Source: Gammaproteobacteria bacterium HGW-Gammaproteobacteria-11 (GTDB taxonomy: Bacteria > Pseudomonadota > Gammaproteobacteria > Pseudomonadales > Pseudomonadaceae). From it: DNA of 64,000 nucleotides. Below are positions 18,201 to 33,200 of this stretch, in pieces. Positions within the stretch are counted from its first letter, which is position 1, and each line of letters starts with the position of its first letter. The position numbers and the translations under genes are program-made. The stretch spans positions 175,236 to 239,235 of the forward strand of contig PGZJ01000004.1 of NCBI GenBank assembly GCA_002840055.1. Direction: 5' to 3'. The notes under the pieces were generated by a model. The model did no database searches. It worked only from the letters and a program-made list of their open reading frames with translations, and was not told the origin of the DNA.

Positions 18201-21200
18201 GTGCCTGGGTTGGCGACAATGCCACCCTGACCGCCACGGCGCTGGATGACGATAGCTGGACCAGCAACCCGCTGGATATCCTGCCGGTGATTGACGATGA
18301 CGAAGCCCGTCAGGGGCTGCTGGACCTGTCCTGGACCTGGGCTGCGCCAGTCAGCGTGCGGGCCGAGAACCAGCTCGAGCAACTGGCGGTTGCCGGTAAT
18401 TTCGATGCCCTGTTTGGGGTAACCAGCGATGGCGGCGCGGTCGGCGCTGGCGTCAACGTTCAGATAACCAACAACCGTGCCGTGGCCGGTATTGGCGCTG
18501 GCGGCACTGTTGTTAGCGAGGCGCTCGATGTCAGCGCCCTGCAGGACGAAATGATCATTGGCCTGAGCCCCTCAGCGGGCAAGGGTGCCAGTGTGGCTGG
18601 CAATGGCTCGGTGGTGGTCAGTGTGGTTGAAGGCACCGTGCATGCGTCGGTGCACAGCAGCACCGATGTGACGGCTGACCGGGTAAATCTGGATGCCGAA
18701 CACAGGCTGGGCGTCTGGAGCGCGGCAGGGGCGCTGGCGGCTTCCGAGAACGTCGGCATCGGTGCCGGTGTTGCGGTGAATGTGGTGAATACCGATGTCT
18801 ATGCGCTGGTGGGCGACAACAATCTGCGTGCGTCAGACAAAAACAGCTGGCGGCCAGAGAGCATGGCGGCGGGGCTGGTGGATGCAAGCTCGGGTAACTG
18901 GCTGGTCGATGAGCTGAGTCTCAGCGCCCAGAGTTCCGGGCAGAGTGGCGCCTTCTCGGTGGCTGGGGCACTGGCCCGCTCCGAGGAAGAGCAACAACAG
19001 CAGGATCAGGTGGCCGCTGAAAGCGGTGGTGCCGACAAGGGCAGTCAGGAAAAGGCCGGTAGTCTGGGTGAAGTGATCAAGACCTCTCTGACCAATGGTC
19101 TGGCGCTGTTGACCGGGGAGGTCACCGCGGCCAAGGACAAGACCGTCGAGCAGGGTGAAGCGGCCCTCGACAAGATCGGTGAGTATTGGGGCAAGCTGCA
19201 GGGCATTTTTGACGGCAGCGGTGGTGGTGGCGATGAGGGCAGCAGTGATCCGGCCGAAGGGTTCAGTCTGGCTGCCGCCGCGGCCGGCAGTGTCAATGTC
19301 TCGGCACAGAAAAACCGCAGTCATCTGGGCAATATCGTACTGGATCCGCGCAGCATCGATGGCGGCAGTCAGGTCAATGTACTGTCGCTGAATCAGACAC
19401 ACCAGTTCAGTGGCGCCGGTGCCGGTGCCCTGACCCTGTCGGGTGGCGGCGACAAGAGCGAGTTCAGCGCCGCGCTGTCCGGCGCCATGGCCTTCAATCA
19501 GTTGAACAATGTCACTGAGGCCAGCGTGGTCAATGTGACCCTGACCGACAATGATCTGTTGAATGTGCAAGCTGCCAGTGGCGGTGATCAGATTGCTCTG
19601 GGTCTGGGTTTGTCGGTGGCCACAGGTGGTGAAACCAACGTGGCTGTTGCACTGTCGGGCTCTGCCGGGGTGTTTGGCAACCAGACCCGCGCCTCAGTGG
19701 TCGATTCGGTTATTCAGCAGCGCGCCGATAATCCCGGCAGCATCGCGGTCAATGCCTATGACCGTTCGCGCAACCTGCTTGGTGGTGGCGCCTTTGCCGT
19801 GAGTACCGACAAGGGCGGCAGCGGCGGTGGCTCGGTGGTTGTCGCGGTCATGCAGAATCAGCTGGAAGCGGAGTGGCTTGGCAGCACGGCCACCGATTTT
19901 GCCAGTCTGGATGTCAAGGCCAACAGTGCCTCACGGGTACTGGCTGGCGCCCTTGGCGTGGCAGTCAGTACCGGCTCCGAAAGCGGTGCTGGTGCCGGCT
20001 CGCTGTTTGTCGTGATCATGGATAACCAGGTCAAGGCGCGAGTCGATAAAACCGATAACGCAGACTCTTCACTGAACGGTGGCAACGTCACCGTGTCGGC
20101 GGCCAGTGTCGCCGGGTTGGATGCACTGGACAGCATTTTTGTTCACGATGCCAGTGCCTCGGGCACCCTGCTCAACAGCGGGCTGGATCTGGATGGCACC
20201 AATACCACAGCGCAAATCGAGGTCGAGTCGCAAACCAACGATGAGCTCTTTGCCGAAAGTGATGAAGGCTTTGATACCGATGCGGCTGAGGGCAGCAGTG
20301 GTGCCGATACCACCACCCGCAACCTGTTTGACAATGGTTCGATAGCCGGTGAAGCGGTATTGGGCATTGCCGGGACCCTGGCGGCCACCGGCGGCAAGAC
20401 GGCGGTCGGCGGGGCCTTTGGTGTGGTCTATAACGGCAGTGACTATGCCGCCAGTATTGCCAATACCGATATTGATCTGAGCGGTGACCTCAAGGTCGCT
20501 GCGCGCAATGAAACCGATGTGCTGGCGGGTGCCATAGGTGCCGCCGGAGCACAGAATATCTCGGTTTCCGGTTCGGCCACCGCCCTGATCGGACGGGGTA
20601 CCGTCAGCGCCAATCTGGATATGACCGATCGCACTCTGGTTGCCGATGATCTGGTGGTTGAAGCGCTGAAAACCGGTGGTTTCTATTCGCTGGCCGGCAG
20701 CATTTCCGCCAGCAGTAATACCGTGGCAGTCGGTGGTGCCTTCAGTATCAATGATATGCAGCAGGGGTCCACGGCCCTGGTGCAGGGTGGTACCTATCAG
20801 TTGAGTGGCGATGCCACCCTCAGTGCCGCGCAGCAGAGCCGCATCATCACGGCTGCACTGTCTGCCGCAGTATCGGCCAGCGGAGTCGGTGTTGGTGCGG
20901 CCATGACCTACAACCGCATTGCCGACACGACGACGGCCGAGTTGCTGCAAGCTGAGCTGACGGCGCGGGATCTGACTATCGCGGCCAGCCAGCCCAATCT
21001 GGGTGCCAGCATCTGGTCGCTGGCCTTCAATCTGTCTGCCGGTGGCGGTAGTGCCGGCGTTGGTGCTGGCGTCGCGGTCAACCTGATCGACGCCGAGCGT
21101 GCGGCCAGGATTACCGGCAGCACGGTCAATCTCAGTGGTGATGCCAGCCTGACCTCGGCGCTGGATGGCGAAATCTGGAGTATCGGTATTGATGCCGCCG

Positions 21201-24200
21201 GTGGTGGAACCGCCGGCGTTGGCGGCTCATTCGCTTTCAACAACATCAGTGGCAAGGACGAGGTAGTCATCAGTGATTCCAGTCTGGTCGCCACTGACAG
21301 TGGTCAGAGCCTGTCGCTGGACGCCAGCGCCGGTAACGGTATTACCATCGCTTCATTGGCGGGCTCGGTCACCGGCGGCGGAACCGCTGCTGTGGGCCTG
21401 GCCGCCTCGGTCAATCGCATTGATGCCGATCGTACGGCGCTGATCAACAACAGCACAGTCACCGATTTTGCCAGTGTCGAGCTCAAGAGTGGTGTTGAGC
21501 AGGCCATCTATTCGATCGCCGTAGCCGGTGGCGGTGCGGGCACCGTAGCGGTCAACGGTGCGACGGCCACCAATATTCTGGACGGCACCGAACGCGCTGC
21601 CGTTGTTGGCAGTACCCTGGATGTCGGCAGCCTTGATCTGTCTACAGCAGAGGGCAAGCGTACGATCTGGAGCCTGGGTCTGGTACTCAACGGAGCCGGT
21701 ACGGCCGCCGTGGGTGCAGCCAACGTCAATAACATCATTCTGGCCAAGCGCATTGCCGAGATTGATGATGCTGAGCTGACCCTGAATGGCACGCTGTCGT
21801 TGGCCAGCGGCGGCGATGCATTGATTCGTTCTGCCGCGCTGGGTGGTGGTGGTGCCGGTACAGCGGCTGTGGGTGCCTCCGTTGCGGTCAATGTGGTCGA
21901 CGGTGAAGAGACCGCACGTATCAAGGACGCCAGCGTTTCAGGCGCCACCGCACTGACTGTGGAAGTCACCCGTGGCGAAGTGGATATCAAGACTCTGGCC
22001 GGCAACGTCCAGGGTGGCGGCACCGGCGCCGGCGCCGGCGCGGTGGCCATCAGCACGATCAGCCAGCGCCGTCAGGCACTGGTCGAGAATACGGCGCTCA
22101 CGCTGTCTGCCGCTGCCCCTGCGCGCGTTGAGGCGCTGACCACGGCGCGTATCGATACGCTGGCCCTCAGTGGCGCCGGTGCCGGTACGGCGGCCGCTGT
22201 GTTCTCGAACACCAGTAACAACATTGATGCCAAAACCTACGCCAAGGTGTCCGGCAGTAGCGGCAGCATGGACAACCTGCAGATCAAGGCTACTGATAAT
22301 TCGCAGATCAACTCCCTGTCCGGTGGCATTGCTGGTGCAGGCGTTGCGGCAGTGGGTGTGGCGACGGCGGTCAACCGGGTTGCCAACGATATCGAAGCCA
22401 GCCTGACCGGTGCGCGCAACGGCAGTGGTTTCACGCTGAACGATCTCAGCGTGCAGGCCCGATCTGACGCCAGCATACAGACCATTTCGGTTTCCGGCGG
22501 TTTCTCGGGCACGGCGGCAGTCAATGGCGGCGTTGCCACCAGCATGCTGGATACCAACACCCGTGCGCTGATCAGCGATGGCGCCCGCGTGGTGGCGCAG
22601 AACAATGTGGCGGTGGTTGCCTACAACCGCGATCTGATTGACTCCTATGCCGGCGTGGTGGCTGGCAGCGGCAATGCCGCCGTGTCCGGCATTCTGACCG
22701 TCAATCTGGTACAGAGTGATACCGAGGCAGCCATTCGTGGCGACAGCACGCGCGTCACTGCGCTGGCCTTGGGTACAGGCGTATCGGTGGATAACGGCCT
22801 GGTAACCAATGCACCCAATACCCAGTTCTGGGCCGATGAGGAAGCCTTCAATCCGGTGGCCGATCTGCAGACCGGTTCGGAGGTCGTTCGTGGCGTTGCG
22901 GTACGCGCCACCACGCTGCAACAGGCTGGTCAGATGAGCGTCAGCGCAGCAGTCTCGCTGGTGCCTATTGGCAGTGCCTCGGTTGGCGGTGTGAGCAACA
23001 CCAGTGTGCTGGGCGGCTCGACCCTGGCGACCATTGATCAGGCGCTGATCAACCAGGATAACGCGGGCGCAGCAACGGCACAGCAGGTGAGTGTGGCGGC
23101 CCATGCCCACAGCTACAGCTTTGGCGGTGTATTGAATGCGGCGCTGTCGCTGGGTGCCGCAGCTGTTGCGGTAACGGCTGATGCCGGCGTGATCAGTCGT
23201 GATGTGACCGCGCAAATCAGTGGCGCAACGGTAACCAGCCGCGGGCAGACCCGGGTCAAGGCCGGCTCAACGCGCTCGGCCAGTAATATTGTCATCAGCG
23301 CCTCTGGCGCTATTGTTGGTGTGGCCGGCAGTGCCAGTGTGCTGGTACTGGAAGGCAGTACCCAGGCACTGGTGGATGATGCCAGCCAACTGACCGTGGG
23401 CAGCTTGGCGATCAATGCTGACGCGACTAACTACCTTTCAGCCTCAGCCAATACGGCTAGCGGCGGCGCGGTGGGTGCCGGGGCCGGTGTGGGGGTTGGC
23501 TACAACAACAGCACAGTGCGTGCCTGGCTGGGTGGACAGCCCGGCAGTGCTGAAGGACGCACCCGCGTCACGACGGCTGGGGCGGTCAGCGTCGAGGCGG
23601 CCAGTGTTACCGAGGCCCAGGCTCTGAGTGTCAGTATCAGTGGTGGTGGCACAGCCGCAGCTGGCTCAGTCAATGTGTTGATCATTGAGAACGTTACCGA
23701 AGCCGGTGTGGGCGTAACCGATATCGGCAGCAGTGGCAATCGTGCGGCGAGCCTCAAGGTGGATGCCTACGACCGTCTGGATGTTACCAGTGCAGCAGGT
23801 TCGGCTGCTGCTGGTGGTGTTTCACTGGGTGCCAGTGCCAACGTACTGGTAGCCAATAACGCTACCCGCGCCATGCTGCTGGATAGCCAGGCCTGGGTCA
23901 GTGGTGCAGTGGATGTGAACGCGCTGCGCGAAAGTGATGTCGAGCTCTATACCGTTACTGGCGGAGTTGGCGGCAGCGCCGCACTGGGTGGCAGCATAGG
24001 CATGATCATGCTCGGCTCGGGTTCTACCCAGGTCGATGACAGCGATGCCATGGACGAGCTGAACAGCGGTAACAATGGCACCTTGTCGATGGTCGATGGC
24101 TTTACGGCGCGCGAGACTGCCGAGACTGAATACCAGACCATGGAGCTGGACCAGGATACGGGTGAATACCGACAGGTAACCCGGAGCAATTCGGCTGATA

Positions 24201-27200
24201 CCGACTGGTTGAATCAGCAAGGCCAGATCGGCTCCAGTGCCGACCGCCTCCAGGCTGGCGATACCTACAAGCATGAAACCCTGGCACGGGTCAGCAACAG
24301 CCAGATCAACACCCTGGGGCATTTCAATATCAATGCCGAAGACCGGATCTATAACCGTAATCTGAGCGGTTCGGCCCAGGCGTCCGGGACAGCCGCGGTG
24401 GGTGCTGCGGTGTCCTTTACCTTGTCCAATGCTCGGGTAGCTGCCGAGCTGAACGGTGGCAGCAGTCAGTCTGCGCTGCTGGATATCAGCGGCCTGGCGC
24501 GTACCCTTGATGGGCATGACGACGCCGTTGAAGTGGAAGCCTATACCGGTGCCGCCGGTTTTGGTGTTGGTCTTGGCGCCGCCTTGGCCATCGGTCAGAT
24601 GCGCAATGACATCAGCAGCAGCGTGAGCGGGGCGCACAGCAGCACGGGCGCAATCAACCTGAATGCCAGCGACCTGCTGGATCTGGATATCGACGCTCTG
24701 GGTGCCAGCGCCGGTGCTGCTGCAGTGGGCATCGTGGTCGCTACCGGGGCGCGTGACAGCAACGTTGAGGTGCTGGTCGCCGATGACGCCGCGTTGTATG
24801 CCAGCGCGATCAACCTGACCGCCCGTGGTGAGGGTGGTATCGATGTGTATGGTCTGGCCGCCGCAGGCGGTCTGTTTGGCGCCGGAACCGGAGTGGCCTC
24901 AGTGGCGCTGGAAAGCACCCGTGTGGAGGTGCTGGTTGGTGACGATGTAATACTGGATGGCCGCACGGGTGGCGTATCACTCAGCGCCAGCGTACTGCCG
25001 CAACTCAATGCCTATGCACTGGGAGCTAGCGTAGCCGGGGGCGTTGCCGTCGGGGCATCCTATGCCCGGGCACAAACGGCCAATACCGTGACGGCCAGCC
25101 TGGGTGACCGCGCTGATGTGCGCGGCACCGGTGGGCTGCGCCTGAAGGCAGAACTTGAATACAACCGCGTTGGCAGCGAGATAGATCCCGATCAAGCCAA
25201 TGTCCGTGCCGAGTCCATTGCTGGTAGCGGCGGTCTGTTCCTCAGCGCCAATGCGACCATTGCCGAAGCCTTCAACACCGCCAGTGTCAGTGCGCTGACC
25301 GGTACGCATCTGAAGCTGCCTTCAGGCCGCATCGAGATTCTGGCTGATGGTCGCAGTCATCAGTATGCCGATGCCCTAGGTGTAGCCGTGGGTGGTCTGG
25401 CGGTAGGCGCCTCGGTGGCCAAGGCTGAATCGGACAGCACGACACTGGCGCGTCTGGGTAATTTTACCAACGACCGCGATGGCGCTGCGCTGATCAGCGA
25501 TCTGCTGGTCAATGCCAACGCCGAGGATATCAATCAGGCCAAGTCGGTGGCTGGTAGTGGTGGCGTGATTGCCGGTAATGCGTCGGTAGCCAGCACTCGT
25601 ACCGAAGGTTCAGCGACCGCGCAAATCGGTGACTCAGTGCAGATTGCCATGCGCAACCTGTCGTTGACCGCCGAGTACCGGGCGATCTATGGCACCCATG
25701 CGAACTCGGTGAATGCCGCGTTGGCGGGTGCCAGTGGCGCGGGTGGGGTAAACCGTGTGTTTGCCAACAGCCTGGCCAGTATTGGTCAGAACAGTCAGCT
25801 GGCAGCAGCACAGGACCTGGTCGTCACCGCCAACAATAATATTTTCAGTCGTCACCTGGGTGAAGCGGCTTCCGGTGCCGGTGGCGGCGTGATCAGTGGG
25901 CAGGCGGTTTACAGTGATACCTTGATCAACAGCACGGCCCATGTCGATGTGGGCAACAACGTTGAGCTGCTCGCCGGTCTGAATGCCGCTGATTACAGCT
26001 CTCGCCTGTTGCTGCGTGCCTTCACCCGTATGCAGGTGACCGAGTCTGTGACCCTGAGCACCGGTGGCGCTATTGCCGGTGGTGGCGTACGCGTCGACAG
26101 TGAAGCGAATCTGAATAACACCGTGACTATCGGGACCAACAGCTATCTGTTCTCCAGTGGCTCGCTGGGCGCGGGCACCTATAGTCAGGCCGGCATGTCC
26201 CTGGAGGCGCTGGCCAGCACCTGGGGCGCAGCCGGCGTGGCCGATGCGCGGGTTGATGGTGACCTGAACTCCAACCAATTACTGTCGGTTGGCAGCAACA
26301 CCCTCATGGAGGCGTTGGGCAACATTACACTGACTGCGGGTGATGATCCGGAAGGACTGTGGCAGAACACCCTGCAGTTGAACTCTGTGGCGCATAGCTC
26401 GGTGCGCGGCATCATTGCGGTGCCCACAGTAGGTGCGGACGCGCATATCAATAACCAGGCCAACACCGTGCTGGCCTCCGGCAGTCAAGCGTTGGCTGCA
26501 CGTAATGTTCGAGCCGGTAGTTACTACGGCCTGGTCAGTGCCCTGGCCGATGGTGAGGCCCGCGGTTATCAGCTGGGTTTCATCCCGGTGACCAGCCGTA
26601 ACAGCAACGCCAATATCAGCCGCAACATCACCGCTACCTTGAACGGCACGCTGCTGGCCGGTCGTTACCATGAGCTGCTGATCCATATTGCCGCTAACGG
26701 CACTATTACACAGTCTGCGGGTTTACCCGTCAGTGCCGTGCGGATTACCAACTTCAATCCACGTCAGTTCCTCGATACCTTCACTGACATGGATGAAGTG
26801 ACCCGCGGGGTTATTGAAGGCACGATTTCCGGCAGTAATGTTGGCGCTATCGAGCTGGGTGACATGTTGGCTGCTGGTGGTACCGTGACCATTAATGCCG
26901 ATAGCCTGTTCGGTAACGGTACCTTGACCGCGAATGGTGGCCCACGTATCGAAGTGATCAACCAGAGCGCCAATTACCTGTTGGTTGGCAATGCCCTGAT
27001 CCCCGATCAGCCCGGTGGCCGGGTGTTCTTCACCGGTGCAGCCGCGCGTTCGCAGTTCAATGGTCAGGTCAACGAAGTAGCTGCTGACCGGCGTGCCGAG
27101 ATTCGTATCGACAACAGTTTTGGCGGCAATGTCGGTAATGTCAGTTACGGTCCGGCGATCTTCCTGGTGGGCGATATTCTCAATCAGGGTGGTCTGATTC

Positions 27201-30200
27201 ATATCTCCAATGCCAAGGGCTCGCTCGGACAGTTTGGTCTGACCTATGGCCAGCAGGTGCTGGTGGAGATTCCGAACGGTTCAATGACGGTCTTCCAGCC
27301 CAACGATTACTGGTCCATCAACAGCAACCCGTTCTCGGAGTGGCGTTCCTTTGCCGGCGTGACCGGCTCGGCTAATGTTGCCCTGGAATATATTGCCAGT
27401 TCTGTTTTCGGTGGCGGCAATTCAGCAACCCTGACCGGCACCATGGTTTACCGTGGCAGCTTTGACAGCGACTCATCGGGTTCCAGTGTGGTGCTGTTCG
27501 GCGGCTGCCTGCCGGCATCCATAGGTTCAGCACTGAACTGCAGCGAAACCACAGCGCGCTCATTCAACGGTGGTGCCTTCCAGTTCCGCGGCATTGATAA
27601 TGCATCGTCATGGATGCCCATCATCAACTACCGCGCTCTCTACAAGAGTGCTGTCAATTATGAGCAGGGGAGCATTGGCAGCGGCGGTGACGGCCGTCGG
27701 GTGGTGGGTGGTCAGGTTGGTATTCAAGCACGTTATATCGATATCAACGGCACCATCACCAGTGGCATGGCGACCAACCGTTCGGTAACCATCAGCGCCG
27801 ATCTGGATACCTGGATCAGTCAGCATGGCTGCTCAAATGGCTTGTGTGTCGAGGCGGTGGATATTCCTACGCATCTGCTCACCGCCACCAGTGGTCAGCC
27901 AATCGGAGCCAAGTACGATTTCGTCAATCAGCGTATTCAGCTGGATGACGTCAATGCCTCCGGTGGTGGTTTCATCTATATGCGTGGAGGCATCATCAGC
28001 ACCAATCCGGCGGGTCGCATCGAGGTCAACAATGGCTTCGGTGAAGTGGTCATTGACAACCGCTCGGCGCAGCAACTGCAACTCGGTGATATCGATACCG
28101 GGGTGGGTTCGGTGGGTATTGTACAGATTGTTGATACCTTCAAGACCACCACCGGTGGCCAGCATCTGAGTACCTGGTATGTGCATGATCAGAACAACGG
28201 TCTCAGCGTATACGACAACCGCAACGGCGCCAATTCGGTCCTGAATGCCTATCGCATCTCCAGCTCGATGGCGAGTTCAACCAGCTACAATCCGCTCGCC
28301 AACCTGCGTTTTGAATGGTATCAGCAAGCCACGCTGTCACGGGTTGTGAACAGGGATGGAGATAATTTCTCGGTCAGCAACTGGGTCTGGAACGATGTGG
28401 CCTTGAACGACCCCTGGTTTGTTTCCTCTGGTCAGGTGGTGACACGGGCCGTGGACAATGTCTATGAGCAGACTATCAGCGGCAGCCTGGGCAGCTATTA
28501 CAACCAGGGAGTCAATTACCATGGCTGTGAAGGCGGTCTGGGCTCGAGTTGCAACTGGGGTTTCACGGCCAGCGGTCAGTATCCTGAAGGCCATGGCCGT
28601 GCGGGCGAATATTATGCACAGTGGGTATACCGGATGCCGCAGTCTGCGTCGCTGCGTATCGACCACTCGGTCAAGGCTGACAACCCGTTCCAGATAGCCT
28701 TCGTCGGCAATTCAGCCGGTTTGATTGATGCTAAGACCAACAATAACCTGATCATTGGCGGACGGCTTAACAACCCCGGTGGTCTGACGCGTTTGACGGC
28801 CGCTGAGAACATCATCAATGGTAGCGACGGCAGCAGCTTCAGCCGCGAACTGCAGATGACAGCGGGTGGCTTCATTGGCCAGGATGGCCGTGCTGTGGTC
28901 GCCGGTCTTGCGGGCAATGGCATATTGCAAGCCAGCTCCGGGGCCGCAGGTATCAATCTCGACCTTACCTCCAGCGCGCTGGTACGCAGTATCAATGCCG
29001 GTAATGGTCTGGGCGATGTGGTGGTAAGGGTCAATGGCGACCTGGGGGCCATTGCCGGGCTGTCATCCGGCACCGCCCATGTACTGGGTCGCAACCTTGA
29101 CCTGTATGCCACAGGGGGCATTGGCAGTGACAGCACTGCGCTGCGGGTCATAGCCCGTGAGCAGGCTACTGCCGCTGGTGGCAGTACCCATGGCAACCTG
29201 GACGCCTTTGCGGTACGGGATGTGTTCATCAATGAAATCGAGGGCGATGCCTGGGTAGGCCAGATAGTCTCGGAAACCGGCGACGTCTCGCTGCGGGTCG
29301 AAAACGGCTCGCTGTATGATGCCGGCCAGCGTCTGGCCTCGGATACCCTGGATGAAACCCAGCGCCAGCAGATCTGGGAAAAGCTCAAGCTCACCAGTGA
29401 GTTCGGTGCCGAAGACAATATTCAACAGGGCACAGTCAAGCCCTTCGAAGATCAGGTGGTCAGTCAGTACCGTGAATACTGGCGCCTGCGCGAACTTGGC
29501 AGTCTGCAGGGTGACAGCTTTGTGCTGGACGCTGACAGTCTGGACTTTTACCGCCCACTGGCCGAGTTGCAGGCCGGTCACGCTGGACTCAGTGATACCG
29601 AGGTGCAAGCCTTTGCTGCCGAGCGCTATAACGGCCATGCTCTGTTCTTCGAAGGGGTATTTGGTGACAACTGGGCGCAGCAGCTTGACTTCCAGGCTCC
29701 GCGCAGCGATTTCAGCTACACCGCCAGCGCGGCGCAGATTGAAGCCCTTACCCGTGATGCCATCTGGACCGAAGGTGAGCTGCGTTACGCCATCGACTCC
29801 ACGGCGCTGGGCTCGGCGTCCAGCACGCCTGTAGGGGCAGCAGACCCGAATGTGTCCGGTCGCCATGTGACGCTGATCACCGGGCAGAACATCGGCCGCC
29901 TGGCTGACAGTCTGCTGATCGATTTTGCCGCCCTGCGTGCCGGTAATCTCACGCCCCAGGAAGCCGCTGCGCTGGCGATCGCCAACGCGCCGGGTGATGT
30001 CGAGCTGAACCGTGATGAGCAGGGCCAACTGGTCAGTCTGTTGGTCAATCGGACCCAGCCATTCTATGTGGCGGCCAGCGAACGCTTTGATGCCAGCAGC
30101 GGCGGAGCGCTCTACCTGCAGTCAGCCGGTGATCTGAATATCGGTACCGTGAACAGTGGCGGCAATGCACGCCTGGCAGCGGCCAGCAGTATTCTGGCAG

Positions 30201-33200
30201 CCAACGGCGCAGGCAGCCTGATTGTTGGCGGCGATCTGACGCTGCAGGCCGGCACAGGCAATCTGGGTACGCCAGACACGGATGAGATGCTCTCCCTGGA
30301 TGTGGCCGGTCGCTTGCTGTCGGCCTCGGCCGGTCAGCACATCGGTCTGCGCTGGCTGGGTGACGACTTCCGTATTGGTCGTGTCTTCGCCGTTGGTGAT
30401 CTGCGCCTGGATGCACCAAACGGTAGCCTCCTGGGCCAGTTTGAGGGACTGGCAGTCACCGGTCAAAGCATCCAGTTGAACGCCCGTGACGCTATTCTCG
30501 GTCTGGATGGCGCGGCGCTGGTTATTGATCAGTCGTCGGCGGACGGTGAACTGGCTGCGACAGCCGGTGGCGATATTCGTTTGAGTGACACCGGTGCCTT
30601 GCGTGCCGGGGTCGTCAGCGCCGGTGGCAGCCTGTACCTGAATGCCCAGTCGACACTGAGCGGACGTGATCTGCAAGCCGTTGGTGACCTGCAGCTGAAC
30701 TCACCCGAAGCCATTGACCTACAGCGTGTGTCAGCGGGTGGCAATCTACTTGTCAGTTCTCTGGATACCCTGCGTCTGCGTGAGCAGGCCCTTGCCGGTG
30801 GCAATGCCACCTGGCTCGGTGCCAGTCTGAGCATGGATGCTGACAGCCTGATACAGGCGGGTGGCCTGCTGGCCATCAGTACCGACGGCGATATGTCCCT
30901 GGGTCAGTTGTACCGAACTGGTTTGGCTGAGGGCAATCTGTTCAATCTGCAGGCAGGCGGTCGTATCGAGGGCAACGGTGATGGTCAGGTCAACCTGCGC
31001 GCCGAGCGTACGGGTTCAGCCATCATGCTGGCCGAGTCGGGGATCGGCAGTGCCGCCCGGGCTTTGCTGGTTGATATGCCCGAACTGACCCGTACCGAAA
31101 CCCGTCAGGGCGACATCTATCTGCGCAATCTGAGCGCACTGAGCGGCACACTGATGCGCGCCGAAAGCGGTAATATCGTGCTCGGAAATGCAGGCCAGAG
31201 CCTGCAGTTGGGGCAATTACAGGCCCTCGGCAATATCCGTTACCAGGGTGGCGATCTGCGAGTTGATCAACTGGATGCCGGCGGCTGGCTGAATACCGAT
31301 GTGTCAGGCGACATGCACCTGGGGCAGGCGGAGGTTGGTGAATGGGCCGAACTGCATGGCAGCAGCACCGACGCGCAACTGGGTTGGGGTGACCTGAATG
31401 TGGGCCAGGCTCTGCAGGTCAGCGGTCCGGGCAACTGGTACGGCGACCGCGCGTCGGCCGGGCAGGATGTGCAGTTCGATGTCGGCAGCACCGATCTCGG
31501 TCTGCTGGAAAGTCGCACCGGTGATCTGCTGCTCAATGCCTCGGGCAACTTCGCTGCAGCCCAGTTGCTCAGTCCACAGGGGCTGATCCAGTTGCAGGCC
31601 GGCTCGGTTGACGTTGGTCAGGCAGAGGCAGCCGAAACCCTCAGCGTCCACAGTTTCAGCGATCTGACGCTGTTCAGCGGTCACAGTGGCGAGGACCTGA
31701 CGCTGACTACCGAACCGGGCTCGTTTGGCAGTATCCGCTTTGGCCTGCTGGCCGATCCTGATGCCGAGGGCGTGCTGCAGCCAGCTCACCTGTACTCGGA
31801 TGCCAATATTCTGGTGCAGACCGACGGCGATATCTTCGGCGGCAACGCCGAGGCAGTTGGTGAAGTCCGCATGATTGGCCGCAATCTGTTCTTTGGCCGG
31901 GCTGAAAGTCTGGCAGGTGATGTCTACCTTCAGGCCATCGGCGATGCCGCTCAGGGCCATGGCAATATCATCGGTCTGCTGGTAGAGGCGCATCGTGATG
32001 TGGCTATTCTGGCCAATGGCGATCTGGTCATGCCGACCGTGCGTTTCGGTGGCAGCTACTCACTCAAGGCCGGTCGCGACCTGACTGTGGGTGTCGGTCA
32101 GGATCTGGACATCAACGGTACCGCTGAAGCCGGCCGTGATCTGACCTTTGTGGTCGGTGGTACGGTTGATCTGCTGGGGGCCACAGCCGGTCGCCACTTG
32201 AGCATTCGCTCCGGTCGTGCGATCAACATTGATCAAGACATTCTGGCCGGTGGCGACATTCTGCTTGAAGCCGCCGACGGCGACATTCGGGTCGGCGGCA
32301 ATGTGCTGTCCACGGCCATTCCCTATCAGGGTGAAGTGCTCAACGGATCTGTGCAGTTGCTGGCCAGTGGTGATATCAGCGCCACCGATGTGGGTGCAGC
32401 AGCCGGCAGCATTCTGGCCGATGGCCTGAGCCTGGACTTTGCCAATCTGCAGGCAGCCGATGATGTTGATCTGTTGGCCCGGGGTTCGATCCGGGTTGGC
32501 GACAGCCTCAGCGGTGGTGACCAGACCTGGCTGGCGGATGAGGACATCGGCTTCAATCGCCTGCTGGCTGAGGGTCAGGCCCTGCTGGACAGCCTGCTGG
32601 ATACCCGTGGTCATCGTGCCCAGGCTGATCAGGGACTGGAGATCAATGCTGGCTGGCGCGATGGCGTCGCCTCACCTGCGACCATCGAACTGCAGGAAGC
32701 GCAGGCGCCGACCATGCAGCTGCGTGCCGGTCAGACCATTCGCCTGTGGGATGCCAGTATCGGCGAGTCGGCTGATCTGCAGGCGCAGGATATCGAGCTC
32801 TATGGCCGTCACAGCGGCAGCGGGCTGCTCAATCTGCGCGTTACCGGGTTGAACAATACCGGCGGTGCTGGTGACCGATTCCTGACCCGCCTGGATGCTA
32901 CCCATGTGGTCGTCAGTGATTTGGATACGGTTTATACCGAGTTTGATACCACGGCTCTGCTGGTCGACTTTGAGAATGCCACCAATGTCGATTATCTGTT
33001 CCTGACCACGCCCCAGGCGGTGGTGACAGTGGATAACCTGAGTCCGGGTTACCGGGCTGAAGCCAATGTCCAGGTCTATGAGATGGACCAGACCTTCTGG
33101 CTCTATCAGAACACCCTGGAAACCTACACCAACGGTTATGTTCTGCACCGTGATTTCAGTCACCAGATTCGGGTGCCGAACTTTGCCGAGGGTCACCAGG

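Noticed and set aside
20069-23215. Long reverse-strand open frames opposite tpsA (293 and 425 codons)
   Set aside because: They lack ribosome sites and recognisable domains, and arise from the GC-rich third positions and repeats of tpsA.
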